In this document: positions 1-8,874 of the stretch, one piece after another | Layout of the letters: every line of letters starts with the position of its first letter | Position numbering within the stretch: position 1 is the stretch's first letter | Source of the DNA: Viridibacterium sp035456105 | GTDB taxonomy: Bacteria; Pseudomonadota; Gammaproteobacteria; Burkholderiales; Rhodocyclaceae | Direction of reading: 5' to 3' | DNA: 64,000 bases | NCBI GenBank assembly: GCA_035456105.1 | Contig: DATIDV010000029.1 | Span: forward strand, 154,733-218,732 | Notes under the pieces: generated by a model | The model's database searches: none | Told to the model about the DNA's origin: nothing | Seen by the model: the letters and a program-made list of their open reading frames with translations, nothing else | Translations under genes and position numbers: made by a program

Positions 1-342
1 CCGCTGAGCGCCAGGGCGAAGAGTATAGGCGAGCATTGCTGAGTTCATCTTGATCGGCACGCGGATCGTGAGAGCGATTCGGGTTTTCTCAGGATTCTAC
101 AAAACGGTTTGCCACCGGACAGAGTCTGGACGCGTGCCGCGTAGCGGCGCGAGTCAGAAGGCAAGCGGAGCGCGGCAGAAGTGGGGGCTGGATGGCAATG
201 CGTATTCCAGTGAATTCCGCCACTAATTCCGACGGAATGGGTGACGTCTGTAGATATCTGGGCGAGATGCGGCTTTTCGGCCTTCGCAGGCAGTCATCTA
301 GCCCCCTCCCGGGGTCTGCAAACCTTCGGTTAACCGACTCGG
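1..342. other. No gene recognised at left edge
   Basis: I see no convincing coding region here. Short reading frames lack a good start site and recognisable composition. The stretch lies downstream of the minus-strand Mrr-like gene and may hold its 3' region plus the end of something outside the window. Confidence 0.4.
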
Positions 343-1212
343 CTAATCAATCGCCAGAATCCCGCGACATGCTGGGTATCCAGAACATCCCCAAAATGAG
401 CCCCCCGCGTTCGAACCCTGCTTGGCAATGCGCTTAACCATGGCGCCGCCGCAGCGAGGGCATGCTGGTTCACTGGCCTGAACCGGCGCGGGAATATATG
501 CATGGGTTGCTGCGGAACTTGCCGGCGCTGCAGCCGAACGAGTTGCGCGAGCCCGCTCAATCATCACCTTGAGCGCCGCGCCATCAATCAGGTCGATGTT
601 TCGGCCTTTGGCGAAGTCCTGGGCATCGGCGGTAAAAACGCCAGACGTCACGACAAATCCACCTGTCGCGCCCTGTGCTGCCATCACGCCGAACAGCTCG
701 CGCACGATATTGACGGACACTTTGAACGCGCGCCATTGCTTGCATTGCACCAGAAAAGTCTCGCCGCCTTTCCGGAGTTCAAGATCAATGCCTCCGTCGG
801 CGCCACCACCACCCGTCTCGGTCACCGAGTAGCCATTCATCCGGAACGCTTCGCCAACGAGCATCTCAAACTCCCGCCAGCTCATGTTGCGCAAAGCATC
901 GCCGGACCGCCCTGTGGCGACATCAGTGAGCAACCCTTCGCGTTTCCGCCGCCCAAAAAAAGAGGCGACCGCTCCGGCCAAAAACAGTAGCGGAATGATG
1001 TATTGGCAGTAGGTGGCGATCGCCTTCGTCATTTGCCAAACAACCACCTGACCCATCTGCCCGGGTGATGTGGTGATTGGCACATCGACCACCGCGAAAT
1101 GGTGAATCACGGGATAGACGATAAGTGCGAGGAGTACCCCTGCCCACCATGGCAGCGCTGCTGCAATTTCGAACAGATCTTCAAACGTGCTGGTTTTTCT
1201 TTTTCTGGCCAC
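343..1212 (-). CDS. Membrane-anchored Mrr-like restriction endonuclease with C4 zinc finger
   Basis: Likely a DNA endonuclease of the Mrr/PD-(D/E)XK class that cuts modified or foreign DNA. The 289 residues begin with two hydrophobic segments (about 22-42 and 65-86). A Mrr_cat domain follows (about 108-215) with the signature GGIDLEL (140-146) and the catalytic QCK (156-158). The C-terminus is a topoisomerase-type zinc finger with Cys251, Cys254, Cys276 and Cys282. The GTG start has a purine-rich GGGGA about 5 bases upstream. In the family, N-terminal membrane helices plus a Mrr domain plus a zinc finger is a known arrangement, usually annotated as restriction endonuclease. The target is not deducible. 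It stands alone, followed upstream by an unrelated minus-strand unknown. Confidence 0.85.
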   Translation of the reverse strand: MARKRKTSTFEDLFEIAAALPWWAGVLLALIVYPVIHHFAVVDVPITTSPGQMGQVVVWQMTKAIATYCQYIIPLLFLAGAVASFFGRRKREGLLTDVATGRSGDALRNMSWREFEMLVGEAFRMNGYSVTETGGGGADGGIDLELRKGGETFLVQCKQWRAFKVSVNIVRELFGVMAAQGATGGFVVTSGVFTADAQDFAKGRNIDLIDGAALKVMIERARATRSAAAPASSAATHAYIPAPVQASEPACPRCGGAMVKRIAKQGSNAGGSFWGCSGYPACRGILAID

Positions 1213-1521
1213 TGGATTCCCCGTTATCCATGCAATGTTATTTCCATTTTACGCTTGCTGGATCAAGGTCTGCACCCAGTGCACGCTCCATGTGTGATTC
1301 GCATACGGAGCAGCCCCATGGAGTTGAAACAGTGCATTGCTTGGGGCTAAGACTTCCAGTCGCGTCCGCAAGTACCCCGTCAGTGCTTTTTGCTCAGCAC
1401 CGGCATACAGACAGGCTTGCCGCTGGCCTGTTCATGCGTAAAGGCGGATATGGATGTGAAGCTGCATTTGAGGGTGCAGAGCGTTCTCCAAAGGATTCAG
1501 CTTACAGTCGCCCGCAGTGCT
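1213..1521. other. Intergenic, nothing recognised
   Basis: About 310 bases between two minus-strand genes. I see no hairpin with a T-run, no tRNA and no plausible coding sequence. It presumably holds the promoter of the Mrr-like gene. Confidence 0.4.
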
Positions 1522-2688
1522 CTATGCACGAGGAATCACCTGAAAGAACCCATCTTCTCCGTGCCCCAAGAATACGTCGTGGAGAAGATAGCTTGCTTGG
1601 GTTCGACCAAGCATGGGATCGCGCTGCAGTCCTTCGATGGTCGAGCCATCCGCGCGAGCTCGGTCCGCGCGTCGCTGGCATGCTCCGACAATGAAGTTTT
1701 CGGCCCGCTTCGGCGTGATATATCCACGTGCAACGAAATCAGCTGTATCTTCAATAGCGGCTTGGAGCAACTCGAAGATCTGCGATACCGAATAGTCCAC
1801 GAGAAGGTTCTTGAGCAACTGAGTCAGCCCTAGATCACATGGAATCGGAAGCTCTCTCTTGAGCGCGATGACGACAGCAAATTCAATGCACTCGGCAATC
1901 GCAAGCTCATGCCAAAACTTTCTGAGTTCTTCTGTCCAATCAAGGGGCCATGCTCGGCTCGCGATCAAAAGTTCAAGCTCATGGACAAAGTTCGATGGGT
2001 TTCGCATGAGCAACTGCCAATGCACACCCTCCAGACGCCAGGTAAGGCTTCCTGCAGTGTCGTTGATAAATCCTTCTGGCGGCGAATCTGGTGATGGTGC
2101 AGCCAGCTGATTGGTGATGACGGCGAGCGGGATGCTGTTGTAGAACTCAACAGGGAATGGCGCGAAACGCGGGTGATCGCCGTCCAGGACACCAACTGTC
2201 GTCGGGCTGAGCCACCCACCGCTGCGAACGACACAGAGCAACGCAAGCGCAACTTTCGCAGACAGTTGTGTGGGTGAAATGTCTTGCACGGAGTAGTCCC
2301 ACTGCGCCGCGCAAAAGTCCGCAATAGCGTTGCGCCGCCGACTCTCGTCAGCCTCCCTGGTTTTCTCTCTACGTGCGCAGCAGCGCCCACAAACGCAATC
2401 GCGCGACTCGCGATGGCGGCAGCTGCCGCACCGGATTACCGGGGCACGTTTTGCAGCGCTGCTTGTTCGTCCGCTGAACCGTTCAACCAAAGCGGCTCCA
2501 CATGCGGGGCAGGCTTCTCCCGTTGGGATCGGCGGAAAATGCTTCCACAGGTTTCCTGGGCCACACTCGACCTCAAACTCTACGAGCAAGGGCCGAACGG
2601 GCTCACCTGCGTAGTAGCGCATCATCAGCGTCGAGATCTGGCTGCCGGAGAGGTGATCCAAGGCGCCGAGGTGACGGGTTGAGGTCAT
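1522..2688 (-). CDS. Hypothetical protein with N-terminal cysteine-rich zinc ribbons
   Basis: I do not recognise the family. The 388-residue product has a cysteine-rich stretch near its N-terminus: CPAC at 60-63, CGSC at 87-90, then Cys98, Cys100, Cys103 and Cys104. The first two pairs look like a zinc ribbon. A basic, charged linker follows (105-120). The rest is a mostly helical domain without a motif I know; it has many Trp and Leu residues and no obvious catalytic signature. No signal peptide or membrane segment is visible, so it should be cytoplasmic. The ATG at 2688 lacks a clear ribosome site. It sits between a restriction-like gene and a small XRE regulator, so a defence or nucleic-acid role is possible but unproven. 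Confidence 0.6.
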   Translation of the reverse strand: MTSTRHLGALDHLSGSQISTLMMRYYAGEPVRPLLVEFEVECGPGNLWKHFPPIPTGEACPACGAALVERFSGRTSSAAKRAPVIRCGSCRHRESRDCVCGRCCARREKTREADESRRRNAIADFCAAQWDYSVQDISPTQLSAKVALALLCVVRSGGWLSPTTVGVLDGDHPRFAPFPVEFYNSIPLAVITNQLAAPSPDSPPEGFINDTAGSLTWRLEGVHWQLLMRNPSNFVHELELLIASRAWPLDWTEELRKFWHELAIAECIEFAVVIALKRELPIPCDLGLTQLLKNLLVDYSVSQIFELLQAAIEDTADFVARGYITPKRAENFIVGACQRRADRARADGSTIEGLQRDPMLGRTQASYLLHDVFLGHGEDGFFQVIPRA

Positions 2689-2789
2689 GATTCTTAGGCA
2701 GAAAGCGACGGCCGAAATTTAGCGATTTTGCACGCCATTGTCACTCATAGAGCGTCGCCTGAAAGTGGTCTGGTTTTTAGCATGGCGCA

Positions 2790-3026
2790 ATGAAACCCGA
2801 CTTCACTCCCGAACAGCAGGAGGACCTCCAGCGCTTCGGGAAGCGTCTCGCGGAAATCCGGAAAGCACGTGGCTGGTCGCAGGAGCGTCTGGCGCTCGAA
2901 AGCGGCTTGGCACGTAGCTATCTCGGTGGAGTAGAGCGTGGTCAACGCAACTTGGCATTGCTCAACATCCTCCGGCTTGCGCGGACACTGGAGTGCGAGC
3001 CTGGTGATCTGGTTGCGCAAACCTGA
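2790..3026 (+). CDS. Small XRE-family HTH regulator (controller-protein-like)
   Basis: A 78-residue protein that is almost entirely one helix-turn-helix domain of the XRE/Cro type (about residues 14-72). The recognition region reads SQERLALESGLARSYLGG, and the last third (LLNILRLARTLECEPGDL) is the usual helix 4-5 segment. Size and composition match restriction-modification controller (C) proteins and small solo regulators. It is divergent from the cysteine-rich gene to its left and has a close structural analogue at 45676-45921. It probably represses or activates a neighbouring gene, perhaps its own, but no operator is obvious by eye. Confidence 0.85.
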   Translation: MKPDFTPEQQEDLQRFGKRLAEIRKARGWSQERLALESGLARSYLGGVERGQRNLALLNILRLARTLECEPGDLVAQT

Positions 3027-3262
3027 TGGGCACACAGCGCCTATGACTGAGCCATCCTAAGCTGTTTCCTCATCCTGAATCCGCAGCACAGTGCATATTC
3101 CAACCCGAAACGCCCGCTCGGCCTCCTAGCTGCTATCCAGAGACCAAGTCCGTAGCGACAGGGATCTATAAGCCCGCGAGTCGCCCCCTTCAAATACCTT
3201 GTTTTCGCAGATGTAAAGCGCTCGATGCCACCTCTCGTGAGGGATCGCCACGCACCGCCAGA

Positions 3263-4594
3263 TCACACGATTCTGCTTAAGCCCTCTGCGAAAATCTCAT
3301 GGATTGATTGCTCCAGCGCCCAATCGCTGAGGTTGATAGAGTCCGCCGACGTACGCCAGATCGGCCTGCCACTGCCTTGGCGCTGCTCGTCAAAGACTGA
3401 GATCACAAACTCGCTCCCCAGGATCTGGAAATCGAAACACGGGCGAAAACGGGGGTAATGCGTGCCAGGAGTATCCAGCCCAATATTCTTCCAGTGATGG
3501 GCGGGCTCTTCTTTGTACCAACCACTCGCAGTGACCTCTAGGTGGTCGCCGAGTTGCGCATTGATAGTCCGAACAATTTGCTCCACCCTGTTACCAGCCA
3601 GCTTCATCCATTGACTTTGGTAAGCTTTTTCCTCAGCACCTTGTGCTTCAAGCCGCTCGCGAATCTTCTGAAAGGTTTCAGTGCTTCCTGATGCGATTGA
3701 ATCCGCTGATTTTATCTTGTCGAGCGCGTGCTTCATCGCTTGTGCATCTCCAAAACGGTTTTCCAAGCGTGGCGAAAATACCTGATCAAAGAACGTCAGC
3801 AATGCCATTGCCTTCGACTGCGCCACTATCCGCAAATTCAACTCCACGTCGTCTCGCTGGTGTGGGCGGCGGCCTCGCTCGTCCTCAAGTTGCGCCGGCG
3901 CTCGGCCAGTAAGCACGTAAAACAAGATACCGGCAACAAAGGTCAGGTCAGAGCGAGGGTCGCGCTTGTTAACGCTCATCGCGGATAGCTCCGGCAAGCG
4001 CAGGAAGCGATTGCCTAATTCCTGCTCAAGCTCGGTAGCATGCTCGTCACAGTTAAATGAGTGATGAGAAAGACCGAAGTCAACGAGTACAGCGGCGGCA
4101 GGCACCCCACCGGCCAAAATGATGTTGGCGGGTTTGATGTCGCGGTGGGTGCTCTCCTGCTGGTGGCAGTAGCCCACAATATCCACCAGGCGTAAGGCCA
4201 GCGCCATGCTTTCCTGAAAGTTAAGTGGTCCATTCTTTGTTATGGATTCCTGCAGATTGCTGCCTTCAATCAGCTCTGTGACCACATACAGCTTGAACTT
4301 CCCGGTGCTATCAGCGTGATGCGAAGCATTGCTTTCTACCAAACAGGGAATACCTGGATGTGCGTAAGTGGACAGCGCAGCCGCCTCGCGAAACATCCTG
4401 GCACGACGCTCAATGTCTTTGTTGCTTTTGAGCTCCTTTAGGAAGAAACGCTTCGCATTCGCGTCACATGCAGCTGCTACACGTTTGCGTACGATATATG
4501 CGTTGCCCTGCGCCCCACCTGGCAGCGCCTCATCTTCCACCCAGCGCTCGCTCCACTTCAGGGCATCGCACCAAACATCATCATTACTGGCCAC
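3263..4594 (-). CDS. Serine/threonine protein kinase with C-terminal extension
   Basis: A Hanks-type kinase. From the GTG at 4594 the product has 443 residues: glycine loop GGAQGNAY (26-33), ATP-binding Lys53, catalytic loop HRDIKPAN (150-157), metal-binding DFG (172-174), then the C-lobe with SDLTFVAGILFYVLTG. After about residue 290 comes a non-kinase extension of about 150 residues with a helical part and a Trp-rich, beta-looking end that I do not recognise. The start is chosen because GGAGG lies 7 bases upstream (4602-4606); an earlier GTG at 4630 has no such site. No transmembrane helix is visible, so it is cytosolic. It is convergent with nothing and divergent from a DUF4238-like gene. 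Stand-alone kinases of this type occur in defence islands, but no partner is evident. Confidence 0.85.
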   Translation of the reverse strand: MASNDDVWCDALKWSERWVEDEALPGGAQGNAYIVRKRVAAACDANAKRFFLKELKSNKDIERRARMFREAAALSTYAHPGIPCLVESNASHHADSTGKFKLYVVTELIEGSNLQESITKNGPLNFQESMALALRLVDIVGYCHQQESTHRDIKPANIILAGGVPAAAVLVDFGLSHHSFNCDEHATELEQELGNRFLRLPELSAMSVNKRDPRSDLTFVAGILFYVLTGRAPAQLEDERGRRPHQRDDVELNLRIVAQSKAMALLTFFDQVFSPRLENRFGDAQAMKHALDKIKSADSIASGSTETFQKIRERLEAQGAEEKAYQSQWMKLAGNRVEQIVRTINAQLGDHLEVTASGWYKEEPAHHWKNIGLDTPGTHYPRFRPCFDFQILGSEFVISVFDEQRQGSGRPIWRTSADSINLSDWALEQSIHEIFAEGLSRIV

Positions 4595-4844
4595 CCGGCT
4601 GCCTCCTATCGTGGGCAAGGCACATGCCACCTAATCTGTCGACCTGAGCGCTAAACCCGTTCAGAAGTCCTCCCTCACGATTCCGCGAGTGTAGGCTCGA
4701 ACCAGGCTGACTTTACCATTATGCCAAACACAGTACGGGCGCGATGCCATGAGCAGCGGGCGCCCGCTGACCAACCACGCTGGTCCTTCCGGAGTGTCAT
4801 CGGCACGACTGGTCAACGGTGCCCAGCGCCCGCAAAATAGGCTG

Positions 4845-5615
4845 ATGAAATCGCCAGCCACCACCCGCTTGCCGACCAAGCAGATCACAAAGAACCAGCA
4901 TGTGATCGCTAAGTCGCTCCTCAAGCGGTTTTCAGGTGCCAATGGCCAGTTGGAGGTGCTGGACCTGAGCGCACTGTGCATCGCTCGGCGCCCGCCCAAG
5001 CACGCTGTTTTCACGGTGAATCGCCACTGGGATCAACGTTCAGAAGCTCGGACAATGCAAGACATTGAGAGCCGCTTCGGGACAATTGTCGCCAGAGTTC
5101 TTCACGGTTCGGCGACGGTGGAGAGCGAGGCTTGCCACCAGACCATCTCAGAGATGTTTGCGCTATGGAGGGCGCGAACGCATCTTGCCCACGAACCGAT
5201 TGCAGACCAACGGCTAGCTGGGGTGGCGCCTGAGAGGGCCGTATCTGCAGATCAGATAGATCAATTGGAGCAATATGGAGTTATCGTTGCCGATTCAACC
5301 GGTCTTGTTGCCGGCCGGATGATCGCAGGGCCTCTCATTATGAGGATGCTCGATTTTCATGCTTGCGATCTGGCTGGAAAGCGTTGGGGTGTCGTTCGCG
5401 CCGATGCAGGCGAGTTCGTTCTACCCGACACCTTCGACGGAAACCTCGTGTTACCTATTTCGCCGACTTGTTGTTTTATCGCGGACAACCCTGACGGAGT
5501 CATTGAGCGCGAGGTGGTCGGAGAGTTAAATGCATTGGCGCAGAAGTCAGCCCGAAAATTTCTTGTCGCACGCAGCTTTACCGCATGTCCCGGTCTGGAG
5601 GGTGTCCGCACGTGA
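4845..5615 (+). CDS. DUF4238-like protein
   Basis: A soluble protein of 256 residues from the ATG at 4845; an upstream ATG at 4749 in the same frame would add 32 residues that look non-coding. Just after the start it carries NQHVIAKSLLKRFSG, the opening motif typical of DUF4238 (His, then a Leu-x-x-Phe helix). A downstream helix IESRFGTIVARVLHG and the closing beta-rich part with VLPISPTCCFIADNP also fit that family. The function of DUF4238 is unknown. Members are scattered in genomic islands and next to defence genes, consistent with this setting beside a kinase. Assignment is by motif only. Confidence 0.65.
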   Translation: MKSPATTRLPTKQITKNQHVIAKSLLKRFSGANGQLEVLDLSALCIARRPPKHAVFTVNRHWDQRSEARTMQDIESRFGTIVARVLHGSATVESEACHQTISEMFALWRARTHLAHEPIADQRLAGVAPERAVSADQIDQLEQYGVIVADSTGLVAGRMIAGPLIMRMLDFHACDLAGKRWGVVRADAGEFVLPDTFDGNLVLPISPTCCFIADNPDGVIEREVVGELNALAQKSARKFLVARSFTACPGLEGVRT

Positions 5616-5755
5616 AACCAATAAGCAAAAATCCGATACGGTCAGCCCTCGTCGGCGGAAACAACTTGTCCCGACCAATGATCTCTGACGCGCTCGGTCA
5701 TAACGGGTTTTATCCGACAACAATCCATTGATTTAATTTTGTGGTTTTTAAAACT

Positions 5756-6742
5756 TTATTTTGCGCATTTTGCATTAGCGCGTCTTGCAAACACATTTAT
5801 ATTTCTTCGGCCTTGGTCAAACTCAATTGGAAGATTCAATACAAAATACCGAGGATCCCAGTCAATAATCTGCCCAACGTTGTTTCTTTGGTAGGATACG
5901 CCGATGCACCCGGCAACTCCGCCTCTACATATGATCGGGTTTCTTGCAACACTATCCTCTATGTCTTTTGCGGCGTACGCGGCTTCCAGAAGCTGACTTG
6001 AACCAGCTGAAACGATTCCGTTTACCACCACTGTACTGCAGGTTGGTTTACTTTTTTCCCTGTCGGCAACTTGCCTAGCTTCACGCTGTTGCTGTTGGAG
6101 CTTGGCTTCTAATTCCAATTTTCTTAGGTAATTTTTTCCGTCACTAGAGGAAACCTTCATTAACGGCAACCTCAAAAATTCATTTTCAATTTCCGCCCTC
6201 ATTTCCTCGTCTTCAGACGGTGTTCGATAAAATCCATCCTTTGCTAGGATCATCCGGTTTGGGTGGACAGCAAGACTGATGTTTGCATATGTCACAGGAT
6301 TGTTTGTGTATGGATAGTATTCCGTAAAAATATTGAGAAATATCTTGACGGTACTGCCTGAATTTTTAGCGGGAATTGAAAGCTCTTGAAGTGCTGATAT
6401 GTTATTGTCGCTTATGAGTTTTTTGTATTGCAAGTATTCGTTATTTTGCTGCACGTCGTCATCGGGATGCGAATAGGAGCCCCAGTCTTTCCCTCGGATG
6501 CAGACAACCTTCAAATTATTCATTTCCTGCCTACATAACCTTACTAGTTTGTCTGCGTTTTCTTCTGAAATAAAATCTTTGGATGCAGCGACCTGTCCCC
6601 ATGAGAGCAGAGATCCACTGATTGAGTAGAGGACTAATTTTATGACCAGGTTTCTAATGTTGATAAATAATTTACAACTAGGTTGTAGACGTGGTGGAAG
6701 ATACCCCAGCGTCGGCACTGCAAATCCACGCTGCGACAGCAT
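5756..6742 (-). CDS. Hypothetical exported protein, AT-rich
   Basis: Not recognised. The reading frame encodes 328 residues. Residues about 30-53 (NLVIKLVLYSISGSLLSWG) look like a signal peptide or membrane anchor. The real start may therefore be internal, but no better ATG/GTG/TTG is present in the first 40 codons. The mature part contains charged, Asn-rich stretches, a Gln-rich coiled segment (LEAKLQQQQREARQ, about 218-231) and a C-terminal region with four cysteines. Codon use is clearly more AT-rich than in the neighbours, a sign of recent transfer. Location is probably the envelope; no enzymatic motif is seen. Confidence 0.55.
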   Translation of the reverse strand: MLSQRGFAVPTLGYLPPRLQPSCKLFINIRNLVIKLVLYSISGSLLSWGQVAASKDFISEENADKLVRLCRQEMNNLKVVCIRGKDWGSYSHPDDDVQQNNEYLQYKKLISDNNISALQELSIPAKNSGSTVKIFLNIFTEYYPYTNNPVTYANISLAVHPNRMILAKDGFYRTPSEDEEMRAEIENEFLRLPLMKVSSSDGKNYLRKLELEAKLQQQQREARQVADREKSKPTCSTVVVNGIVSAGSSQLLEAAYAAKDIEDSVARNPIICRGGVAGCIGVSYQRNNVGQIIDWDPRYFVLNLPIEFDQGRRNINVFARRANAKCAK

Positions 6743-7243
6743 GTACGTTTAGCTAGATAACAGGACCAAACGATAGTCACAAAGTCAAATTCGTGCTGAA
6801 CAAGTAGTTTCTATCTTTCGTCAGTCAGGAGTGAATTTACGTGGCGAGTTTCTATTCCAAGCGAGAATACTAAAACACCGCGCATACCACGTATCGACAC
6901 CGAAACTGAGCGCCTCTGTCACTTCCAAGGCTTTAAACATTCCGTCAGACGACGTATTGTTTAAAAGTGATAATGGCATTGTACGATAACTCTCGAACAA
7001 CTCAATCAAAGGCCACCGATGGCCGGAATCTGCCAGCCATTGATCCTTTGATAAATCTAGCGGTAGCTAGTGGATCGGGAATGTGGATTAAAGGCGGACG
7101 TTGCCGCAAATTAACTAAGGGGCCGTCCTGTTTGGAATTCACATTGGTCGGACGTCTGATCATGGCCCTGTTTTCGCTTTGACCGACCTGCTGTCCTTGG
7201 GTAGGCCGGCCGGCTGTTACTGCTGATTCGATTTCTACTGCGT
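6743..7243. other. Intergenic, possible 81-codon minus-strand frame
   Basis: About 500 bases with no recognised gene. A minus-strand frame at 7002-7247 would start by ATGA overlap with the stop of the membrane-protein gene at 7244. Its 81-residue product is low-complexity in appearance and matches nothing I know, so I do not call it a gene. No terminator is obvious. Confidence 0.35.
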
Positions 7244-7828
7244 TCATCGCTCTTGGTCTGTGTGAAGTGGTGAGCCATCGCGACTGTATTTTGGAAGTAT
7301 CCAGCTTCGGCCGAGTTTCAGGCCGCGCCTTCTCAATATTCCGACAGGTTCAAAGCCAATTCGCGAGGAAAACCAGAGCATGACCACGGCTATGCCATAG
7401 AGGGCGAATGTCAAAAGCATGCTTTCGTGAGGGCTCGCCGAGAATGACAGCAACCGGAATGAAACCAAGGCTGCGCAGAGAACGGCGCTCACAAGAAGAA
7501 AGAGCCCCCAGGCATAGACCGCGATGCGCGGACACAAGCGGGTTGCCTTGCCTTTGCCGAGGACGAGACAACCTCCACTGTAGAGCGAAGTGACTTCTCT
7601 GTTGGTCAGATCCCAATGGCATTGAAGCTCGATGACGTATTGCCGCTGCTCTGCTGGCGCATCGAAGCCAAAGCGGTCGCGGAATGTGTCTTCGTCCCAG
7701 ATAGCACGCTGATTGCGCGCAGCCAGGGGCGACAGGAGCGCATCCCCCGCAGATGGGTGTTCGTAGTAGTCCCTGGCGGCAAACCGATTCTTGCCGCCGA
7801 AGGCGATCTGGATGATTGGGACTCTCAT
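7244..7828 (-). CDS. Two-helix membrane protein with N-terminal motif shared with its neighbour
   Basis: A 194-residue protein with a soluble N-terminal half and two membrane helices (about 102-124 and 136-155), then a short basic tail. Its first residues include AFGGKNRFAARDYYEH (9-24), a near copy of the C-terminal end of the upstream XRE repressor (AFGGSNKFAGGDFHEH). The two genes are 15 bases apart and co-directional, so they form an operon. Short motifs shared between the end of a sensor/regulator and the start of a membrane or toxic protein are known from amyloid-type signalling pairs. By analogy this could be a membrane-acting effector whose activity depends on the XRE protein, but that is inference. 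No enzyme motif is visible. Confidence 0.65.
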   Translation of the reverse strand: MRVPIIQIAFGGKNRFAARDYYEHPSAGDALLSPLAARNQRAIWDEDTFRDRFGFDAPAEQRQYVIELQCHWDLTNREVTSLYSGGCLVLGKGKATRLCPRIAVYAWGLFLLVSAVLCAALVSFRLLSFSASPHESMLLTFALYGIAVVMLWFSSRIGFEPVGILRRRGLKLGRSWILPKYSRDGSPLHTDQER

Positions 7829-7843
7829 GATGCCGGGACTTGA

Positions 7844-8527
7844 TCAGTGTTCATGGAAGTCTCCACCAGCAAACTTGTTGCTGCCGCCAAAGGCCGTCTG
7901 CGCAACGGAGCTGGCAGTGTCTGGCGCCTGTTTGCTCTGGTTGATCAGTGCTGCCAGCGGATCAGCGCTGTTCGCCTGAAGCTGCTGCACCGCGGCTCGC
8001 AAAACATCGCGCGCACGTTCGGCTGGATCGCGCTGGCTCACGTATCGGTTGTAGAGAGCCGTGACCAAGGAACCGTGCGATGTGGCCGACGCCAGCAGAT
8101 CCAGCAATGCCTGGCGGACAGGCGTGACCGTTAAGACAGGAGGGCGTTCGCCCAGCAACTCGCCAACCAGCGCCTTGGCCTCCGGATTGCCGGCCGCCGT
8201 GAGCCTCGCAAGCTCGACACGCAGTGCGACCGTGTGCAGCCATTCCGGATCAATGAATTGATCGCCGCGCAACGTGCCTACGCCGAGCACGAGCCAATCA
8301 AGGCTGACCCCAAAAGTGGTGGAGATCTTCGCCAGAAAATCTAGGCCGGGCCGGGACTTGCCGCGCGCCAGGTTGCTGATGAAGGCGGAGGTCGAGCCAA
8401 GCTGCCGGGCAAACTCGTTCTGCGAGATGTTCAGCGCAACAAGCAATTGCCCGAACCGTGCACAGAACCCGTCCTGCTGGTCGACGCCGCTTGCTTCCAG
8501 CCCATCCGCTGCGCTAGAGTCGCTCAT
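7844..8527 (-). CDS. XRE-family phage-repressor-like regulator
   Basis: A 228-residue regulator from the ATG at 8527; an in-frame upstream extension to 8689 overlaps the divergent gene and looks non-coding. The N-terminal HTH (about 24-80) reads SQNEFARQLGSTSAFISNLARGKSRPGLDF, followed by the LDWLVLGVG helix common in cI-like repressors. The middle part is helical and may dimerise. There is no S24 peptidase domain (no Ser/Lys pair), so it is not a self-cleaving repressor. The very end is AFGGSNKFAGGDFHEH, copied near the start of the next gene. It faces an Nlp-like regulator and the integrase operon across an 83-bp control region, so it probably represses the mobile element's genes. Confidence 0.85.
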   Translation of the reverse strand: MSDSSAADGLEASGVDQQDGFCARFGQLLVALNISQNEFARQLGSTSAFISNLARGKSRPGLDFLAKISTTFGVSLDWLVLGVGTLRGDQFIDPEWLHTVALRVELARLTAAGNPEAKALVGELLGERPPVLTVTPVRQALLDLLASATSHGSLVTALYNRYVSQRDPAERARDVLRAAVQQLQANSADPLAALINQSKQAPDTASSVAQTAFGGSNKFAGGDFHEH

Positions 8528-8610
8528 TATCAAATAGCGATTGCCATTGTAAGATAAGCTTTCGCATTGTTGTAAGTAGCTAATTCTATCTTTACGGAGC
8601 GCTGGGCGCC
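8528..8610. promoter_or_regulatory. Divergent control region with repeated TTGTAAG
   Basis: This 83-bp gap separates the XRE repressor from the Nlp-like/integrase operon and must contain both promoters. Two exact copies of TTGTAAG occur at 8547-8553 and 8570-8576, 23 bp apart (about two helical turns), each preceded by a CATT sequence. They are good candidates for repressor half-sites. The region is AT-rich compared with the flanking genes. No unique promoter can be fixed by eye. Confidence 0.5.
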
Positions 8611-8874
8611 ATGAGTGGCAAGACATTGCGGGGCGTGGATATAGCGTACCGGCTGCGTACGCTGGGTTGGACCCAGATTGCGCTCGCAAAGGACCTGCGA
8701 GTTAGCCACGGCATCGTCAACAACGTGATTCACGACCGTGCAACCTGCCACCGCGTTGCCATACGGGTGGCAGGTTTGTTGGGCAGCAGCGTTCAGGAAC
8801 TCTGGCCCGGAAGGTACGAGTTCAAGCCCCGTACGGGGAAGAGTGGAGCGACAAAACACGAGGGCGGCGAATGA
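8611..8874 (+). CDS. Nlp/Ner-like HTH regulator
   Basis: An 87-residue DNA-binding protein of the Ner/Nlp (SfsB-like) type. The pattern is DIAYRLRTLGWTQIALAKDL, then a recognition helix around SHGIVNNVIHDR, then VAGLLGSSVQELWPGRY; the final L(W)P.RY is typical of the family. In Mu-like phages Ner is an early regulator of transposition genes. Here it is the first gene of the integrase operon and overlaps the next start by ATGA, so the same role (controlling recombinase expression) is likely. A GGAG sequence precedes the ATG at 8611. Confidence 0.85.
   Translation: MSGKTLRGVDIAYRLRTLGWTQIALAKDLRVSHGIVNNVIHDRATCHRVAIRVAGLLGSSVQELWPGRYEFKPRTGKSGATKHEGGE

Noticed and set aside
115..130. GGACAGAGT near the left edge, also present in the repeat at 19.78 kb
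   Set aside because: A 9-base match is expected by chance at this length; the flanking bases differ, so it is not a safe second end of the element.
1125..1833. Plus-strand frames of 189 and 147 codons
   Set aside because: They overlap the ends of two minus-strand genes and show no protein-like composition.
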